The notes: a model not told the origin generated them from the sequence alone. A stretch of DNA of 64,000 bases from Tuctoria greenei (GCA_036927565.1 JAYESD010000007.1:132158230-132222229), one strand, 5' to 3'; positions 21,641-33,190 are shown, numbered from the stretch's first letter. Translations and numbers: made by a program.

Positions 21641-22060
21641 GGAACCCAAGGTTCTGGTTTTCACTGAGCCTCACTGGACTCTCTACTTCGATGACTCCGT
21701 GCAGAAGCAGGGGGCCGGAGCTGGAGTCCTTCTCCTCGCTCCGACTGGGGAGAAGGTCAAATACATGGTTCACCTTGACTTCAAGGCGACCAACAACATG
21801 GCGGAGTATGAAGCACTAATCTATGGGCTCAAGGTGGCACTATCATATGGTGTCAAGCAGCTGTTTCTAAAGGGTGATTCACAGCTCGTCATAAATTAAG
21901 TCAAAGGTGAATGTTGCTGCAACAACCCTCAACTAGTTGCATACTTACTTGAAGTCCAGAAGCTTCAGAAGGACTTCGACATCCTAGATCTTTGCCATGT
22001 CTAGCGTCTCAACAACGCTGAAGCCGACAAACTCTCGACGAAAGCTTCAACCGGAGTTCC
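21640..22060 (+). pseudogene. Second, archaeal-type RNase H of the Tat element
   Basis: WTLYFDDSVQKQGAGAGVLL, TNNMAEYEALIYGLKVAL, FLKGDSQLV and, after stops, NNAEADKLS form the D-E-D-D series of an archaeal-like RNase H. Such a second domain between RNase H and integrase is typical of Tat elements. A TAA at 21897-21899 breaks it. Confidence 0.78.
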
Positions 22061-22244
22061 AGCTCCCGACGGAACCTTCGTCCGGAGATTGTCAAGATCA
22101 ACAGCTCAGCGTGCCGAACTGAGCAAAGGGGGCAAGACCAGCACCTCGAAGCTGGCGCTCCCGACGGGCCTGTTACCATGGCGTCCATCAAGGGTCTTAG
22201 GTGCTGCAGGAAGCTCCGAGTAACCAATCACACAAGACTCAAAT

Positions 22245-23501
22245 ACTCAAGTTAGCTCCGATGCATGGATCTCAGAGATCCGGAGCTACTTGAAAGACAA
22301 TTTCCTTCCTGAAGATAATGTATCTGCTGACCGGATAGTTAGATTGGCTAAAAGATACACACTAGTAGAAGGGGATCTCTATCGGCGTGGTGCCAACGGA
22401 GTCCTAATGCGGTGCATTACAAGGGAAGAAGGTTGCTAGCTCCTCGCAGAAATCCATGGAGGCGAGTGTGGAACCACGTGTCTTCCCGCACGCTGGTCGG
22501 TAAGGCCTTCCGGCATGGTTTTTACTAGCCTACAACACTCCAGGATGCAACCGAGCTAGTGAAGAAATGTGAGGCATGCCAGTTCCATGCAAAGCAAATT
22601 CACACACCCAGCTCAACCTCTACAAATGATACATCCTACACGGTCATTCGCTGTGTGGGGGATGCATATCTTAGGACCTTTCCCAAGAGCCGTCGGAGGT
22701 TACAAGTTCTTGTACGTTGCCATCGACAAGTTCACCAAATGGCTGGAAGCAACTCCAGTTGTGATAATAAATAAGCAATCAACTATCAATTTCTTGCAGT
22801 CCATCGTATGCATATATGGAGTCCCGAATAAGATCATAACAGACAACGGGACCTAATTCACAAGCTCTGCATTCCAAGGATATTGTGAAGACCTCGACAT
22901 TCAGGTCAGCTACGCTTCTGTAGCTCACTCGGCAAGCAATGGCCAAGCCGAGAGAGCAAATGCAGAAATCCTAAAAGGACTCAAGACGCGCACATATGAG
23001 TGCCCGAAAAAACATGGAGCCAACTGGATCGAAGAGCTTCCGCCCACCTTGTGGGCCAACAGGACAACTCCAAATCGGTCAACTAGAGAGACACCCTTCT
23101 TCCTGGTGTACGGAGCTGAAGCAGTCTTTCCTCCGGAAATCACCTAGGGGTCACTCCGGGTCCGGACCTTCGGCGATGCCATGCAGGACCAGCTTAGGCG
23201 TGAAGACCTTGACCTCCTTGAAGAGGGAAGGTTCCGAGCAGCTGCTCAGAATGCCTGATACCGCCAAGCTCTTCGGCGCTATCACCAAAGGCATGTTCAC
23301 AGCCGACAACTCGAGGAAGGCGATCTGGTGCTACGGAGAATACAAACTCAAGAAGGGTTAAACAAACTCTCCCCCAATTGGGGAGGACCCTTCCGAGTGA
23401 TCAAAGTATCCCGTACTGGATGCGTTCCCTTGGCAACCGAGGATGGGACACCTCTCCCTAATCCTTGGAACATTGAGCACCTCCGTATGTTCTACGCTTA
23501 A
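22245..23501 (+). pseudogene. Tat gypsy integrase
   Basis: Zinc finger remains (KKCEACQFHAKQIH), then the core VAIDKFTKWLEATPV (first Asp), IITDNGT (second Asp) and HSASNGQAERANAEILKGLK (Glu), then the C-terminal GPFRVIKVSRTGCVPL...NIEHLRMFYA ending at 23501. In-frame stops lie in the finger, after TDNGT, at PPEIT and near QNA. Confidence 0.88.
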
Positions 23502-24785
23502 TATCACGAAGGTGAGTCTGTAGTTATATGTGATGTATGTTATAGAGTCATTGTACAGAGTCGGGTAGCTCCTTCGGGAGAACAGCCGTACCTTCCTCGG
23601 AAGGTCTGCAAAGTTCAGGCAACACTTGTCACAGTCTCAGAACTAAAAGTGTATCTAGCTACCTTGGGTCAAATGATAAACACAACACACTTAGTCTGGT
23701 TCCGTACCCTAAGAGTGTACTTGTTTCCCCTATACCCCGGACCTATAATGAAAGACATCATTGTGTGAAAACAGACTCCACATGCATTTATTTTGTACAG
23801 GCTCAATATTTTTTATTTTTCTCTTTCTTGTCTATAACGAAGTTGTGCAATTCTTAAGAAACTTTAGCTCGACCAATTCATATATAATTCAAGTTACATT
23901 GTCAATTCTTCCGGGTCTAAACATTGTTAATGGTCTACTCGTCTGAATGCCGCCAAGCCAATCTAGGTCTGGAGTGTGCTATCGGCTTAGCCTGGTCCTG
24001 CACCCTTAGTACGCCACTCTACCTACACCGCGACAGGCCGAAGTAAAGCGAGTCTAAAAACGATCAGACCTGGAGAAAACAAGCCAGTATACTTGATTGT
24101 ATGTAGAATTGCATTCGACCTAAAAATTTCTTTCGGGAATAGTAAGCCGCAAACGAGTTATAGATAAGAAATGGATTTTACTATTTTTCTTGACTTCAGT
24201 GTGCAGGAAAAATAAAGATCTCATGATGATGGTGAATGAAGCTAGAGCTATCAAAGCTCCGACACCCTCTAAGGTGATCTACTGTCGATGTTTCAACCAT
24301 TGATAGTAGACATCGCAGGAGCTACAACGTTCTGGCAAATCTAGGGGGCCAGCCGTCAACGTGAAGAAAAGATGGTGGAAAGACTCCCTAGTGGGGTCTG
24401 CTGTCGATGCACCGCGCGTTGACAGTTATCACTGCCGGAGCTACCATGCTGCAACAACCCCAGAGGACTAACTGTTGATGCTCTACGTGTTGACAAGGGT
24501 CACTGCTAGAGCTACTAAGCTCCGACAACCTCAGGGGGCCCCTAATATCGACGACTTCGGACCTGCAAACTACAACTTTGAAGCGCGCAAGTCTTCAACA
24601 AAATGCTACATCCTCTTGGTACATGTTCACAATTAAATTGTGTACATCTACCAGGGGCCAAGTGGGACAAAGGTGTTGAAGACAAAAAATGAAATTCATA
24701 AAATTCTTGGATTTCATTAATCTGGAGACAAGAGATTACAAAATTGGAGAAAAAGAAGAGAAGATACAAGCGGGAGCTACAAAGA
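23502..24785 (+). other. Tat non-coding segment between pol and the antisense ORF
   Basis: No coding domain is seen. It contains the tandem repeats at 24240-24545. Confidence 0.6.
24240..24545. repeat. Imperfect tandem repeats (about 70-120 bp unit, four copies)
   Basis: Each unit starts near GGAGCTACnAnGCTnCGACAACC and includes nTGTCGATGnnnnnCGTTGACAGnnnTCACTGC. Units begin near 24241, 24318, 24438 and 24510. Tat-lineage elements often carry tandem arrays in this region. Confidence 0.6.
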
Positions 24786-24792
24786 GAAAGTC

Positions 24793-27700
24793 CTAAACCA
24801 TATGGAAGAATGAGGCGACCTTCTGGGCAACCTCCGACACGCTGGCCTTGGCAGCATCTCCCTCTCCGTCGACGGGACCTTCAAGCACCGGGTCCAGTGG
24901 GAAGTGAGGATCCCGGCTTGTGTAGCACGTCAACATGTACTCTGCGACGTTCTTCGCCAAGGATTGTCCTTCGGTTTCCAACTGGTCCGCGATGACATCG
25001 CCCATCTTGGTGAGCTTGTTGCCCGCAAAGCTCAATGCCTGCAACGCCTGGTCCAGCTCCGACTCCAGATCATCCGGACGCACGGGACTAAAACCCATCG
25101 GCATCAGCGCCTCATTGGCTTTGCCCAAGAAGTCCCAAACTTGTTGGGACTCTGCAGCCCTTGAGCCTCACATCTCTTCCAAGGACCTCTTGGTTGCTGC
25201 AAGCTCTGAAAATTCTCCCGGGCAAGGCGCTCGAACTCTTTGGCGTTCTGCTGAATCTTTTTCAGCAACCTGACTTTCGAGTTTACCGAGCTCCTCCTCC
25301 TAGAGGTGGATCTTGTTCTGGCGATCGACCAGGTCCTTCTCCCGACCCCGCACTTTCTTCTCCCTGGCAGCAATTTCATTCTCCCTCGTGGTGAGGTCCT
25401 GTCCTCGCTGCTAGGCCTTCTTCACCTCTTTCCCGCAGCGCTCCTCCAGCTTCTTGGTGTGCTCCGTGAGACACTTGTCACCCAGAGTCAGCCTCTGAGT
25501 AAGCTCCTCCTCCCTCTTCACGAGGTCATCCCGCAACTCTATGAGTTTTTGCTCTTCATCTTCGAGCTTTTTCTCCCGCTCCTCAAGAGCCTCCCGGCGC
25601 TTGACGAGGCTATCGTGGATGGCTCTGAGCTTCTCTTGGCAGTCATTCACTGCTTCATTAGCAGCCACGGTCTGTTCGTGGATGGCCCGGGACTGGTCAT
25701 CGAGGGATCGCGTCATGCTTTCCCTCTTATCCAGCAGTTGACCCTAGTACTCAAACCGGACCTTCTCACTTTTCACCCACTCCTTGTCGTCGGCCAGCCT
25801 CGACTGCGCCAGCTTGGTCTCAAATTGGAGCCGGTTGCACCACCTCCTAAGGGTTTGGCGCTCCTCCTCGAGGGCCTTACTGTCGTGGTAAAAGGCCAGC
25901 TAGACCTGATGAAGACTTGAGCAAGCGTTGTCGATAGACAGCGATAAAGGGATTGGCTCTGGACCTGCCGGCGTCCTCTCCGCTGGCTCCAGCGAGTTCT
26001 CCATAACAAAAATTGGGTCCCACTCTACAAGAGAGGTCCCCTAAGCTTCCACGACACTAGGTCCGCCCTCCAGGATAGCCTCGGCCGCCGCTGAGGAAGG
26101 TCCTGCAGCAGAAGTTTCTACCTCTGGTGTCAGCTCTGAAGGTCCTGCCGCCAGGTCATCAGCAATTGGTCCCTAACGCGGAGGGCCGACAGCTTCATCT
26201 TGGCACCCTGGCTCAGGCGCGGGCACCTCCAGAACCACCACCTTCGGGGCAGGCGTTGAAGGTTCGGCCAGAGCTGAAGCCACTTCCGGCTCCGACGCTG
26301 GCGCCTCCTCCACCACCGGTCCAGGCGCTGGTGCTTCGACCGCCATTGGCTCGGGGGCTGGCACTTTTGCGACAAACGGCTCAGGCGCTGTAACTTCATC
26401 AAGACCGGACTCCACCGCTGGAACTTCATCAACCACCGGCTCTACCGCTGGGGCTTCATCAACCACCGGCTCTACCGCTGGGGCTTCATCAACAACCGAC
26501 TCTGCTGTCAGGGCTTCAACAACATCCGACTCTAGGGACGGGACTGCAGCTACCTCTGGCTCTGAGGCCGGAGCGTCCGTCATCTCAGCATCCAAACCCG
26601 GAGCTTCAACCTTCGGGGCTGGTGCTGTTGGTACATCTTCATTCCTATGGTCCGGCACTACCAAGGGAGCTTCAGGGGATGACTCGAGATCAAGGACCAT
26701 GACAGCTAGCGCCGGAGCTGCCGCGGCCTCAGCCACCTCTTGGGGTGGCGCTGGAACTAGAGCCAGAGCCTCCGTCTACATAGCATCAGTTGTTGCTGTA
26801 GGAACCGAAGCTTCAGCCCCTTTTCTTGGGTACCCTGTGGATGAAGGATGAAGAAACTCAAAATATAATCACAACAAAAAAATCAACTGAGTTAAAAAAT
26901 CAAATTTACCTCGGAAGGCTTCTGCTCCAGCTAGCGCGGAACCTCTTCACCGGACGCTCAGGATCGGACCCTATCGCCACTGGTGTAGTAGCTCCGGAAG
27001 GCTCCTCGGAGCTTGCTGCCGCCGTAAGCGTCGTCTTGGTTGAGGCCCCCCTCGATTGAGAAGGACCTTCTGACCTAGAGCCCTCAGCTGGCCCTGGTAC
27101 TGGAGCCACATGGCCAGAGCTAGCGTCCCAAGGAGATGCAGATGCTGGAGTGGTTGCTGCCGCCGAAGACCTCCTCTGTCGGGGAGAAGGAGCTGCAGTG
27201 GAGGGAGCAGGTCAGACGGACCTCCCATCAGAATGCTTCAACTTCCTCTTGCGGCTCGAGGGCTCAGCCAACTCCTTGCCCTTGCCTATGACTTCGTCTC
27301 TTGGCTTCGGGGCAGGAGCAGAGCCACCTTCAAAAGCTTTGGGGATTTCCACCCCAAAGGTTGATCGCCTCTCCATCAGGCCTAAGTCGTCCAACAGCGG
27401 CATCTTCCTCCGGAGCTCTCTGCACTCCTCTGGTATCATATTCAGAGGAAGGAAGGCTGTCGGTGGAGACACGTCGCCAGGGCCAATGTTCCCAGGCTGG
27501 AACTTCTTGAGATGGGTCTTCAAGGCTTCACCTGTCAAGTTGGTGCCTGAACCAACCTCGATGCGGTTGATATCCATCTCACTGTTGAAGGCCCAGGCAG
27601 GTCGGCCCCTAGCCCTTAGTGGGGCCCACCTATTCGTCAAGAAGTTGTCAAAGACCATCTGAGGGGTCACCCCACCGCCGATGCACTCCTGGATTCTATC

Positions 27701-28291
27701 CAGAATGGGCCTGTACTCCCTCGACAGCTCCGGCACGTCACTCCAAATGTCGGTGTCGATGCGGGGGAGGCCTTTAGGCAGTTCCAGCCTCCCGTGTCCC
27801 TCAATGGTGATGACCACCTAGTCTTTCTTCCAGTCGCCCCACTTGTTGGAAGGAAAGGACCTCAAGTACTTGAGGGGGGAGTTTTTCCGCTTCACGAAGT
27901 AGTTGAAGCCGATGAACTCATCACTCTTCCCTGTGGGGTGGACAGTGAAGAAAGTTCGGAACAACTCCACACAAGGGGGCACTCCCACCCACATCTCGAT
28001 AAAGTGGACGAAAGTCGCCACCAGCAAGATTGAGTGGGGACCGAGATGGTGGAGCTGCAGACCATAGAAATCAAGCAGCATCAGAAAGAAAGTGGAGAAA
28101 GGCGGGATCAAACCCGCCATGGCGTACCCAAGGAAGTACACCATATCTCCGGCTCGCTCCTTCTTGAAGGGAAGCTTGCCGCAGGGAATGTCGTTGTTGA
28201 AGGAGTCACTGGACCAACCCATGTAGGTTCAGACCCTAGACAACTCCTTCTTGCTCCCAATGCGGCTCTTGGGGAGTCCCAACTTCATCAT
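24793..28291 (-). pseudogene. Antisense ORF of the Tat element ('putative gypsy type transposon' family)
   Basis: Runs against pol. It starts at 28291 (MMKLGLPKSRIGSKKELSRV), with a stop after the first 20 codons. The conserved domain lies at 28222-27212: PCGKLPFKKERAGDMVYFLG, then PFSTFFLMLLDFYGLQLHHL and ATFVHFIEMWVGVPPCVELF, and, after one stop at 27818, WAFNSEMDINRIEVGSGTNL. This matches the plant family annotated as putative gypsy-type transposon/Transposase_28, as I recall it. Downstream are an Ala/Glu/Pro-rich stretch with 10-residue repeats of EPVVDEAPAV type (26390-26490), then a long Glu/Lys/Arg coiled coil (25716-25411) and a C-terminal piece (25128-24793). Grande-type elements carry a comparable antisense gene; its function is unknown. 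Several stops and frameshifts. Confidence 0.82.
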
Positions 28292-28802
28292 AGCACAGCG
28301 GGGCGAGAGATGAAAAGCAGGTAAAAGTTTGGAGGATTCAAGCGCAAGTTCAAATGAAGGCCTAATGAATTCCCAAATGGTGCGCGCTTTCCTTCTTAAG
28401 TAAGCCCCCGCAACGCTTGGATGGAAACCGCAAAGGAGTCAACGATACAATTCAAAATCTTCTCCCTGCCAATGACAAGGGGGCCTGGGGCCACCCCGAC
28501 AATCAAGTCGAGGTCCTTACCCCAGGCGAACAGTTGTCATCATGAGAGGTGGGAAGCCCGAGGGCGGCGGCCTGACAGGGCGCGCGGAACCAATATGGTT
28601 TTCATATTGGGAATCGGCGACCTTCAATTGCATTAGATTTGCACGCTCAGATCTCACCTGCTGCATCCTGGATATGCCACGCGGCGATGGTTTAACTGCG
28701 AACTACCGCCAACGGCGCATCTAAAGACCCTTGAAGACACGGCTCAAAAACCGAAAGATGGACCCACCTCTGGCAGAACGACTTCATCCAAAAGGTCTCT
28801 CC

Positions 28803-28825
28803 CAAAGGTGGGCCTAGGGGGCCAC
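28803..28825 (+). other. Tat polypurine tract region
   Basis: AAAGGTGGGCCTAGGGGG just before the 3' LTR is the likely primer for plus-strand DNA synthesis. Confidence 0.55.
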
Positions 28826-29677
28826 TGTAGGTACCCTGCGTACCGAATACCCCTTGGGACTGCAAAAAGACCAAAGGAACTTCACCTGTCTATGTTGGAG
28901 ACTTGCGAAGGCCCCACGTGTCATACGGGACTGGACCTGCCTCACTTCTATGGTTAGTCCCGGTGCTGCCATGTGTATCCTGCAACCGGAGTTACGTCCC
29001 ACACATGGGAAAGCTCCAGGCTAAATACTTGTGCGGCACCTCTGAACATAACCCCTGACAGAGGGAAGCTCTGATACTAACACGTGTATAACAGCACCGG
29101 ACCTACCCGTGCTAGACGGTAAGCTTCGGAGCTGTCACGCGTCCAACCGCCGGACCTTCAACTTCAACAAGCAGACTTGTGGACCCCCAACGGCTCGGAC
29201 CTTCAAGGGGTAATTAAAGACTTCAAGACCCGATTAAGTGTCATTAATACTATCTTAATGACACATAATCGGAGGGCCCTTAATACCAGTAACGGCACTG
29301 TCAAGGCGCGTTACCACACTATTAAGGGTAATTAAGCTCATTAATTGTGTATTAAGCATCAATAACTGCCAGGGCCACATGTCGGGCCCGACTAACGATG
29401 TAACGACCAGTCCTTGTACTATAAAAGGACTGGCCGAGCGATACACAAAGGACCTCTCACACACACAAGTGGACACACACCCACAAGTGCTCAGATGCTC
29501 AATACAACAACTACACACCCCGTGGAGTAGGTTATTACGCTTAGGCAGCCCGAACCACGTAAATCCTCGTGTCAACTTTCCATCGTGTTCTGAATCTTTG
29601 TGCGCCACAACCGAACTACAAACTCCACAGTCTGCCAACGGTAGTACCAGGAGAATTGCTGGAACCAAACTCCGATA
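28826..29677 (+). repeat. Tat gypsy 3' LTR
   Basis: Aligns with the 5' LTR throughout, with scattered substitutions (TGTAGGTACCC for TGTCGGTACCC; end CTCCGATA for CTCCGACA). The TATA box is conserved at 29420-29427. Confidence 0.93.
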
Positions 29678-30213
29678 CCGGCCAAAATATAAGTCATAAC
29701 ATCACCGTCATCTAGCTTTTTGCCTGCTGATGCCATCTCATCGGCATAGCTTTTCGTCTTTGAGAAGTAGACTGCAACCGACATGGTTCCCTTCCTTGTG
29801 CTTGAAAGTTTTGCACGCAAGTGCATGATGCGTGCTCTTGATTGAGAGGCAAATCTCTCTTGAATAGCCTGCCATACTTCAGCCGATGTAGAGAACATGG
29901 CGACTTGGGCAAGAACCCCTTTCGACAATGTTGAATTGAGATAACTTAGTAGTTGTTGGTCTTGCACCATCCATGCCAATTAATTTGGATTTACTTGGTG
30001 CTATGTGGTCTTGTCAGCCTTCTGCATGATGATCTCGTTCTCTGGTTGCGGTCGGGAGCCATCAAGCAAGCCAAAAAGCTGCACTCCTCGGATGGCTGGC
30101 ATAACCTTAAATTCCAATAGGAGATAGTTCTCCCTGGTAAGCTTTTCAACTTGGTGGTAGAGGGTATTGAATCCTGTCTCCGCGGACGAGTTCATGGAGG
30201 ATAAACTCATGAA
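29678..30213 (-). pseudogene. Copia gag, N-terminal part
   Basis: The start near 30213 (MSLSSMNSSAETGFNTLYHQ) is followed by the gag core LTRENYLLLEFKVMPAIRGV, LLDGSRP and, after stops near 30000, LAWMVQDQQLLSYLNSTLSK, FSTSAEVWQAIQERFASQS and MTYILAG, where the Tat insertion cuts it. The rest is at 16231-16608. A reading start further upstream (30294) lies in the leader and is probably not used. Confidence 0.85.
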
Positions 30214-30247
30214 TGCTCGGTGGAGTTTGATGTGGCTCTTGGTATCA

Positions 30248-30587
30248 TGAAAGAAGTACTCGGTATGTAGGAGAATCCGAGACCTCAAACTCAAGGTGCG
30301 ATCGGTGTTACTTGTTGGTATTTATAGGAAAACGATACAGGGTGCGGCCATGTACATTTAGAAATAGATCGGTTGTGTGGCCGTCACTTGATATGATCAA
30401 ATCATATCAAGTATAAGATAGAAACCGATCTGATTTTACCTTATATGATTACATCTTACCAACCTTAAATTGTCTTTATCTATTTATCTAAGAAACCTGC
30501 CGATCCTCTGGATTATTCTAGAGTCCATCGATCTTGAGTCTTGTACGCATCATAGGCTGCTGCCCTCTTCTTCTTTATCTTCTAAAA
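30248..30587 (-). repeat. Copia 5' LTR
   Basis: A 340-bp LTR, the uninterrupted partner of 6605-6798 plus 12444-12585. Inward of it, at 30233-30247, minus-strand TGATACCAAGAGCC resembles a mutated initiator-Met binding site (TGGTATCAGAGCC). The last base pair is altered (AA instead of CA at 30586-30587). A TATAAATA on the minus strand lies at 30319-30326. Confidence 0.92.
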
Positions 30588-30592
30588 GCACC

Positions 30593-31160
30593 AACTAAGG
30601 TCGGTGAAAGATAACGAAGAGACATGGGCGACAAGGCGGGGTAGCCGGACCAGGCAGCCATGCGCTCCTTGCGTGCATGGGCAGGAGCAAGGGCTGCGTG
30701 GTGCGGCGGAGGAGAAGAATGCGAGGGGAGCTCGGTGGTCAGCGTGTGGAGGTCAGGAGGTGTAGGAGCGGGTGGGATCTGAGGAGGAGAAGGAGCATGG
30801 CTTGGGGCGAATAATCGGGCGCAGCAGGTGATGAAATGACAACCGAGGAATCAAGCGCCGCAGATGACGCGGCCGACGGCGAGCTCCAAGTGCCTGCTCG
30901 CCTTCCGTCTGCAATACGGGAGGGGGCAGCGGTAGCCCAATACACGGGAAGGGTGGGCGGCGGAGAACGAAGGGACACGGGGGTATCGGGGGAAACGCAC
31001 ACTGCTTGGGTCGCGATCTGAAAACGCAAGCGCCCATATCATTTCTTGGGCTTGACATGTTAATCGGCTCAGAAATTAATCACGATTTAATTAATGCGTT
31101 TGGATGGGATTATCGCTTTTTTCATTGATAAACTGCTTTTAAGCGGAAACAAACAGGCCC
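30593..31160. mobile_element. Outer TIR element, right half
   Basis: Partner of 6138-6604. It ends AAGCGGAAACAAACAGGCCC, the inverse of the left terminus. The middle is GC-rich and open on several frames, with Pro/Arg-rich translations, but I recognise no domain; it could hold a captured gene fragment. Confidence 0.6.
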
Positions 31161-31870
31161 TAGGTAACCAGATCTTGAATTTTTTTATCTACGGGAGATA
31201 ATCAAACTCAGAGCCATTTCCAGAAGCTATGTTCAGCTTTTAGTTCCTTTTGCGAAAAAATAAAACTATGGATTCTCAGTTTTAGCTTTTGTCTTGGGCA
31301 ATAATTATAATGTGATTGTTGAAAGGTTGTGTTGTCATTGAAAAGTTGCAATACAGAGATAATTGGATAATATGTTATAAAGTCAACTATAATGTCAAGC
31401 TATTTGTTTCACCTAAATAGCTATAGGAGCGAGGATGACTAAAATGCAAACAACTTTCTAGTGTAATTGTGTAGTAATCTTTTCTGGGCCCTACGATGAG
31501 CATTGCATTTTCACTTAAACTCTTTCATCTAGGAACGGTGTAAACACACTATTTATTTTTTCAATTTACGTTGTCAGGAGGAAGGACGCAAGTAAAAAAT
31601 ACAATGATAATATGATGAAGATCATGAGATCTAGGACATTTTTTTACATTATTGCACCAGAGAATTCTTTACATTTGAATTGTTCCCGTAGGTACAAATC
31701 TTTAGGATGGACATATGGACGTGAAATACTGAGTCGGAACCAAGTTGGACGTCGAGGTTCAATGCACAAAATCCAAGTTCAAATATGCTGCATTAATTAA
31801 GGAGCATTATTCCTTGAATAGTACTAATTTTCAGCCTAAGTTTGTGCATGCAGCCACATAAGAACAGACC
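31161..31870. repeat. Duplicated upstream flank, copy 2, distal part
   Basis: Continues the flank broken at 6137. It matches 3141-3425 (GTAACCAGAT...CAAACAACTTTCTAGTGTAA) and 3625-3930 (ATGGACnTGAAATAC, GTCCAAGTTCAAATATG, TATTCCTTGAATnGTACTAA) in order. It lacks the MITE found in copy 1. Confidence 0.85.
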
Positions 31871-32519
31871 ACCCCGTCGCAGCCATTGGTTCACGGCGAT
31901 GCGCTGTCCGTGAAGAAGGTGATGATGTCCAAAGTGTTCCAGGCCATCATGCTCATTAACAAATGTCTCTCGGGGACAAGGTTGGTGAGTAGGGCATGGA
32001 CATGAGATCGGCCTCCTTCCACTCGTCGTGGATTTAGGGTCTGCGTCAGCTGCCGTCGTCTCCAACACCCACCTGCACCGTCAGCCCAAGTGGATTGCCT
32101 CCGTCATTGCCTGCATCCGCATCTGATCTGGTGGCGGCAAGGATGGTGCAGTGGAGGTGGACACAGGTTGCAAGGCTATGTGAGTGTTCCACACCTACAG
32201 GATAGCCCAAGTGCTATTATCACCACTGCAATTTAATGATGTTGGCCTCCTTGCTATGATGTGAACCAACTGGTTGTAATTCATGGTGGGTGTCATACAC
32301 GGCCACTTCACCCTAAGTCAGTCTGACGAGATTTCCTTCCGTGTGAAGTCTTGCTTCGTCAAAACCATTAGGCAGCACTGATTATTATGATGTGACCTCA
32401 AGTGCGATGAATTACTGGTGTGGAAAAAGTCTACAAGCCTCCAAAGGTGATAGTTTTAATCTCAATGCTCATGTTGAGTTCGAGAAAAGAATTATGTAAA
32501 AGCTTCTTTTGACCCTTAC
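31871..32519. other. No recognised gene
   Basis: Moderate GC, with short open frames on both strands, none with a known domain. It may be the end of the duplicated unit or unrelated DNA ahead of the LINE. Confidence 0.4.
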
Positions 32520-33190
32520 AAAGATACTAAACTTTTCATTGAGGCAGAGAGACTGGAGTCCCGAGAGCATCCCCTCGGCTGCCACTCCGGCGCCGGCGTC
32601 CACCAAGAGAGCCTCTTGCCGACTGCCATTCCGCATCAACTATGAAAATTCCCTAAGTCTACAAGGGAAATCAGGGCTACTGGGAGAAGAAAGATCACAA
32701 ACATGAATCAGAGTTTCGACTGGGTTCTCCAGATTTAACCAAAAGAAGACGCCTCTATTTCGTAAAGGAGAGAGAACCCTGAAGTCGCCGGCGCCCTCCG
32801 CAAGAACCTTCCTTTGGCCACTGTCCCAGCGCCGTCACCAGAAAATCAGAGAGAGTGCAGATGAAATGGCAATCCATCCCCTCGTCTGGTTCCCGACCCA
32901 AGATCCACAACTATGTTCCCCAACACTACAATTCAGCTCAACCCTCCCGTCGCTCTCCACACCTGCACCCTTCCCCAAACAGATGGGGTGCACCCGCATT
33001 GGAGAAGATGAAGCGGACCCTCGCACCGTGACACGAGACATGGGTGCGGTCCAGGATCCTTGACAAGGCACTTGATGAGGAGAAATATACGAGGTGTGGA
33101 GTGGACTTCCATGGGATCCCTACTGCAGAGACTCGATTGAGTCAGATCAAGGCAAGCAGGGGGGGCTGAAAGTTCCAGAAGGTCACACAC
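32520..33190 (+). pseudogene. LINE 5' region and ORF1 start (probable)
   Basis: GC-rich sequence directly continuous with the LINE ORF1 at 51051 once the chromovirus and one CACAC copy are removed. Several short frames are open (for example 32866-33063), but stops and shifts prevent a continuous reading. It is assigned to the LINE mainly by continuity. Confidence 0.5.

Larger units (their letters stand above)
16609..29677 (+). mobile_element. Ty3/gypsy retrotransposon, Tat lineage (RIRE2/Grande-like)
   Basis: A 13.1-kb element in the copia gag. LTRs lie at 16609-17460 and 28826-29677 (852 bp each). The flanking 5-mers CCTGT (16604-16608) and CCGGC (29678-29682) are a diverged target duplication. 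Order: LTR, binding site TTGGCGCGCCAGGTAGGGG, gag, protease, RT, RNase H, a second archaeal-type RNase H, integrase, a non-coding stretch with tandem repeats, a long antisense ORF, polypurine tract, LTR. The second RNase H and the antisense ORF downstream of pol are hallmarks of the Tat group. All genes have stops or frameshifts. Confidence 0.93.
6605..30587 (-). mobile_element. Ty1/copia retrotransposon split by two later insertions
   Basis: Bounded by the target duplication GCACC at 6600-6604 and 30588-30592. The right LTR (5' for this minus-strand element) is 30248-30587. The left LTR is 6605-6798 plus 12444-12585, with a CACTA element between. Removing the CACTA and the Tat gypsy in gag leaves about 5.3 kb, a normal copia size. 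Gene order on the minus strand is gag (zinc knuckle), protease (SDTGATYHI), integrase, reverse transcriptase (YVDDIIV), RNase H. All are broken by stops and frameshifts. The short LTRs and compact layout fit an Ale/Retrofit-like lineage, but this is a guess. Confidence 0.9.

Noticed and set aside
26173..26736. Separate Ala/Pro/Glu-rich repeat protein gene
   Set aside because: It is in line with the antisense ORF of the Tat element and forms its low-complexity middle part.
6138..31160. hAT element as the outer layer
   Set aside because: The ends GGCCTGTTTG are also seen in hAT families, but comparison with the empty site leaves only 3-4 duplicated bases, not 8. The class stays uncertain; PIF/Harbinger fits better.
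32509..33190. Independent small genes at 32509-32706 and 32866-33063
   Set aside because: Short frames without domains in sequence that is continuous with the LINE ORF1 across the chromovirus insertion.
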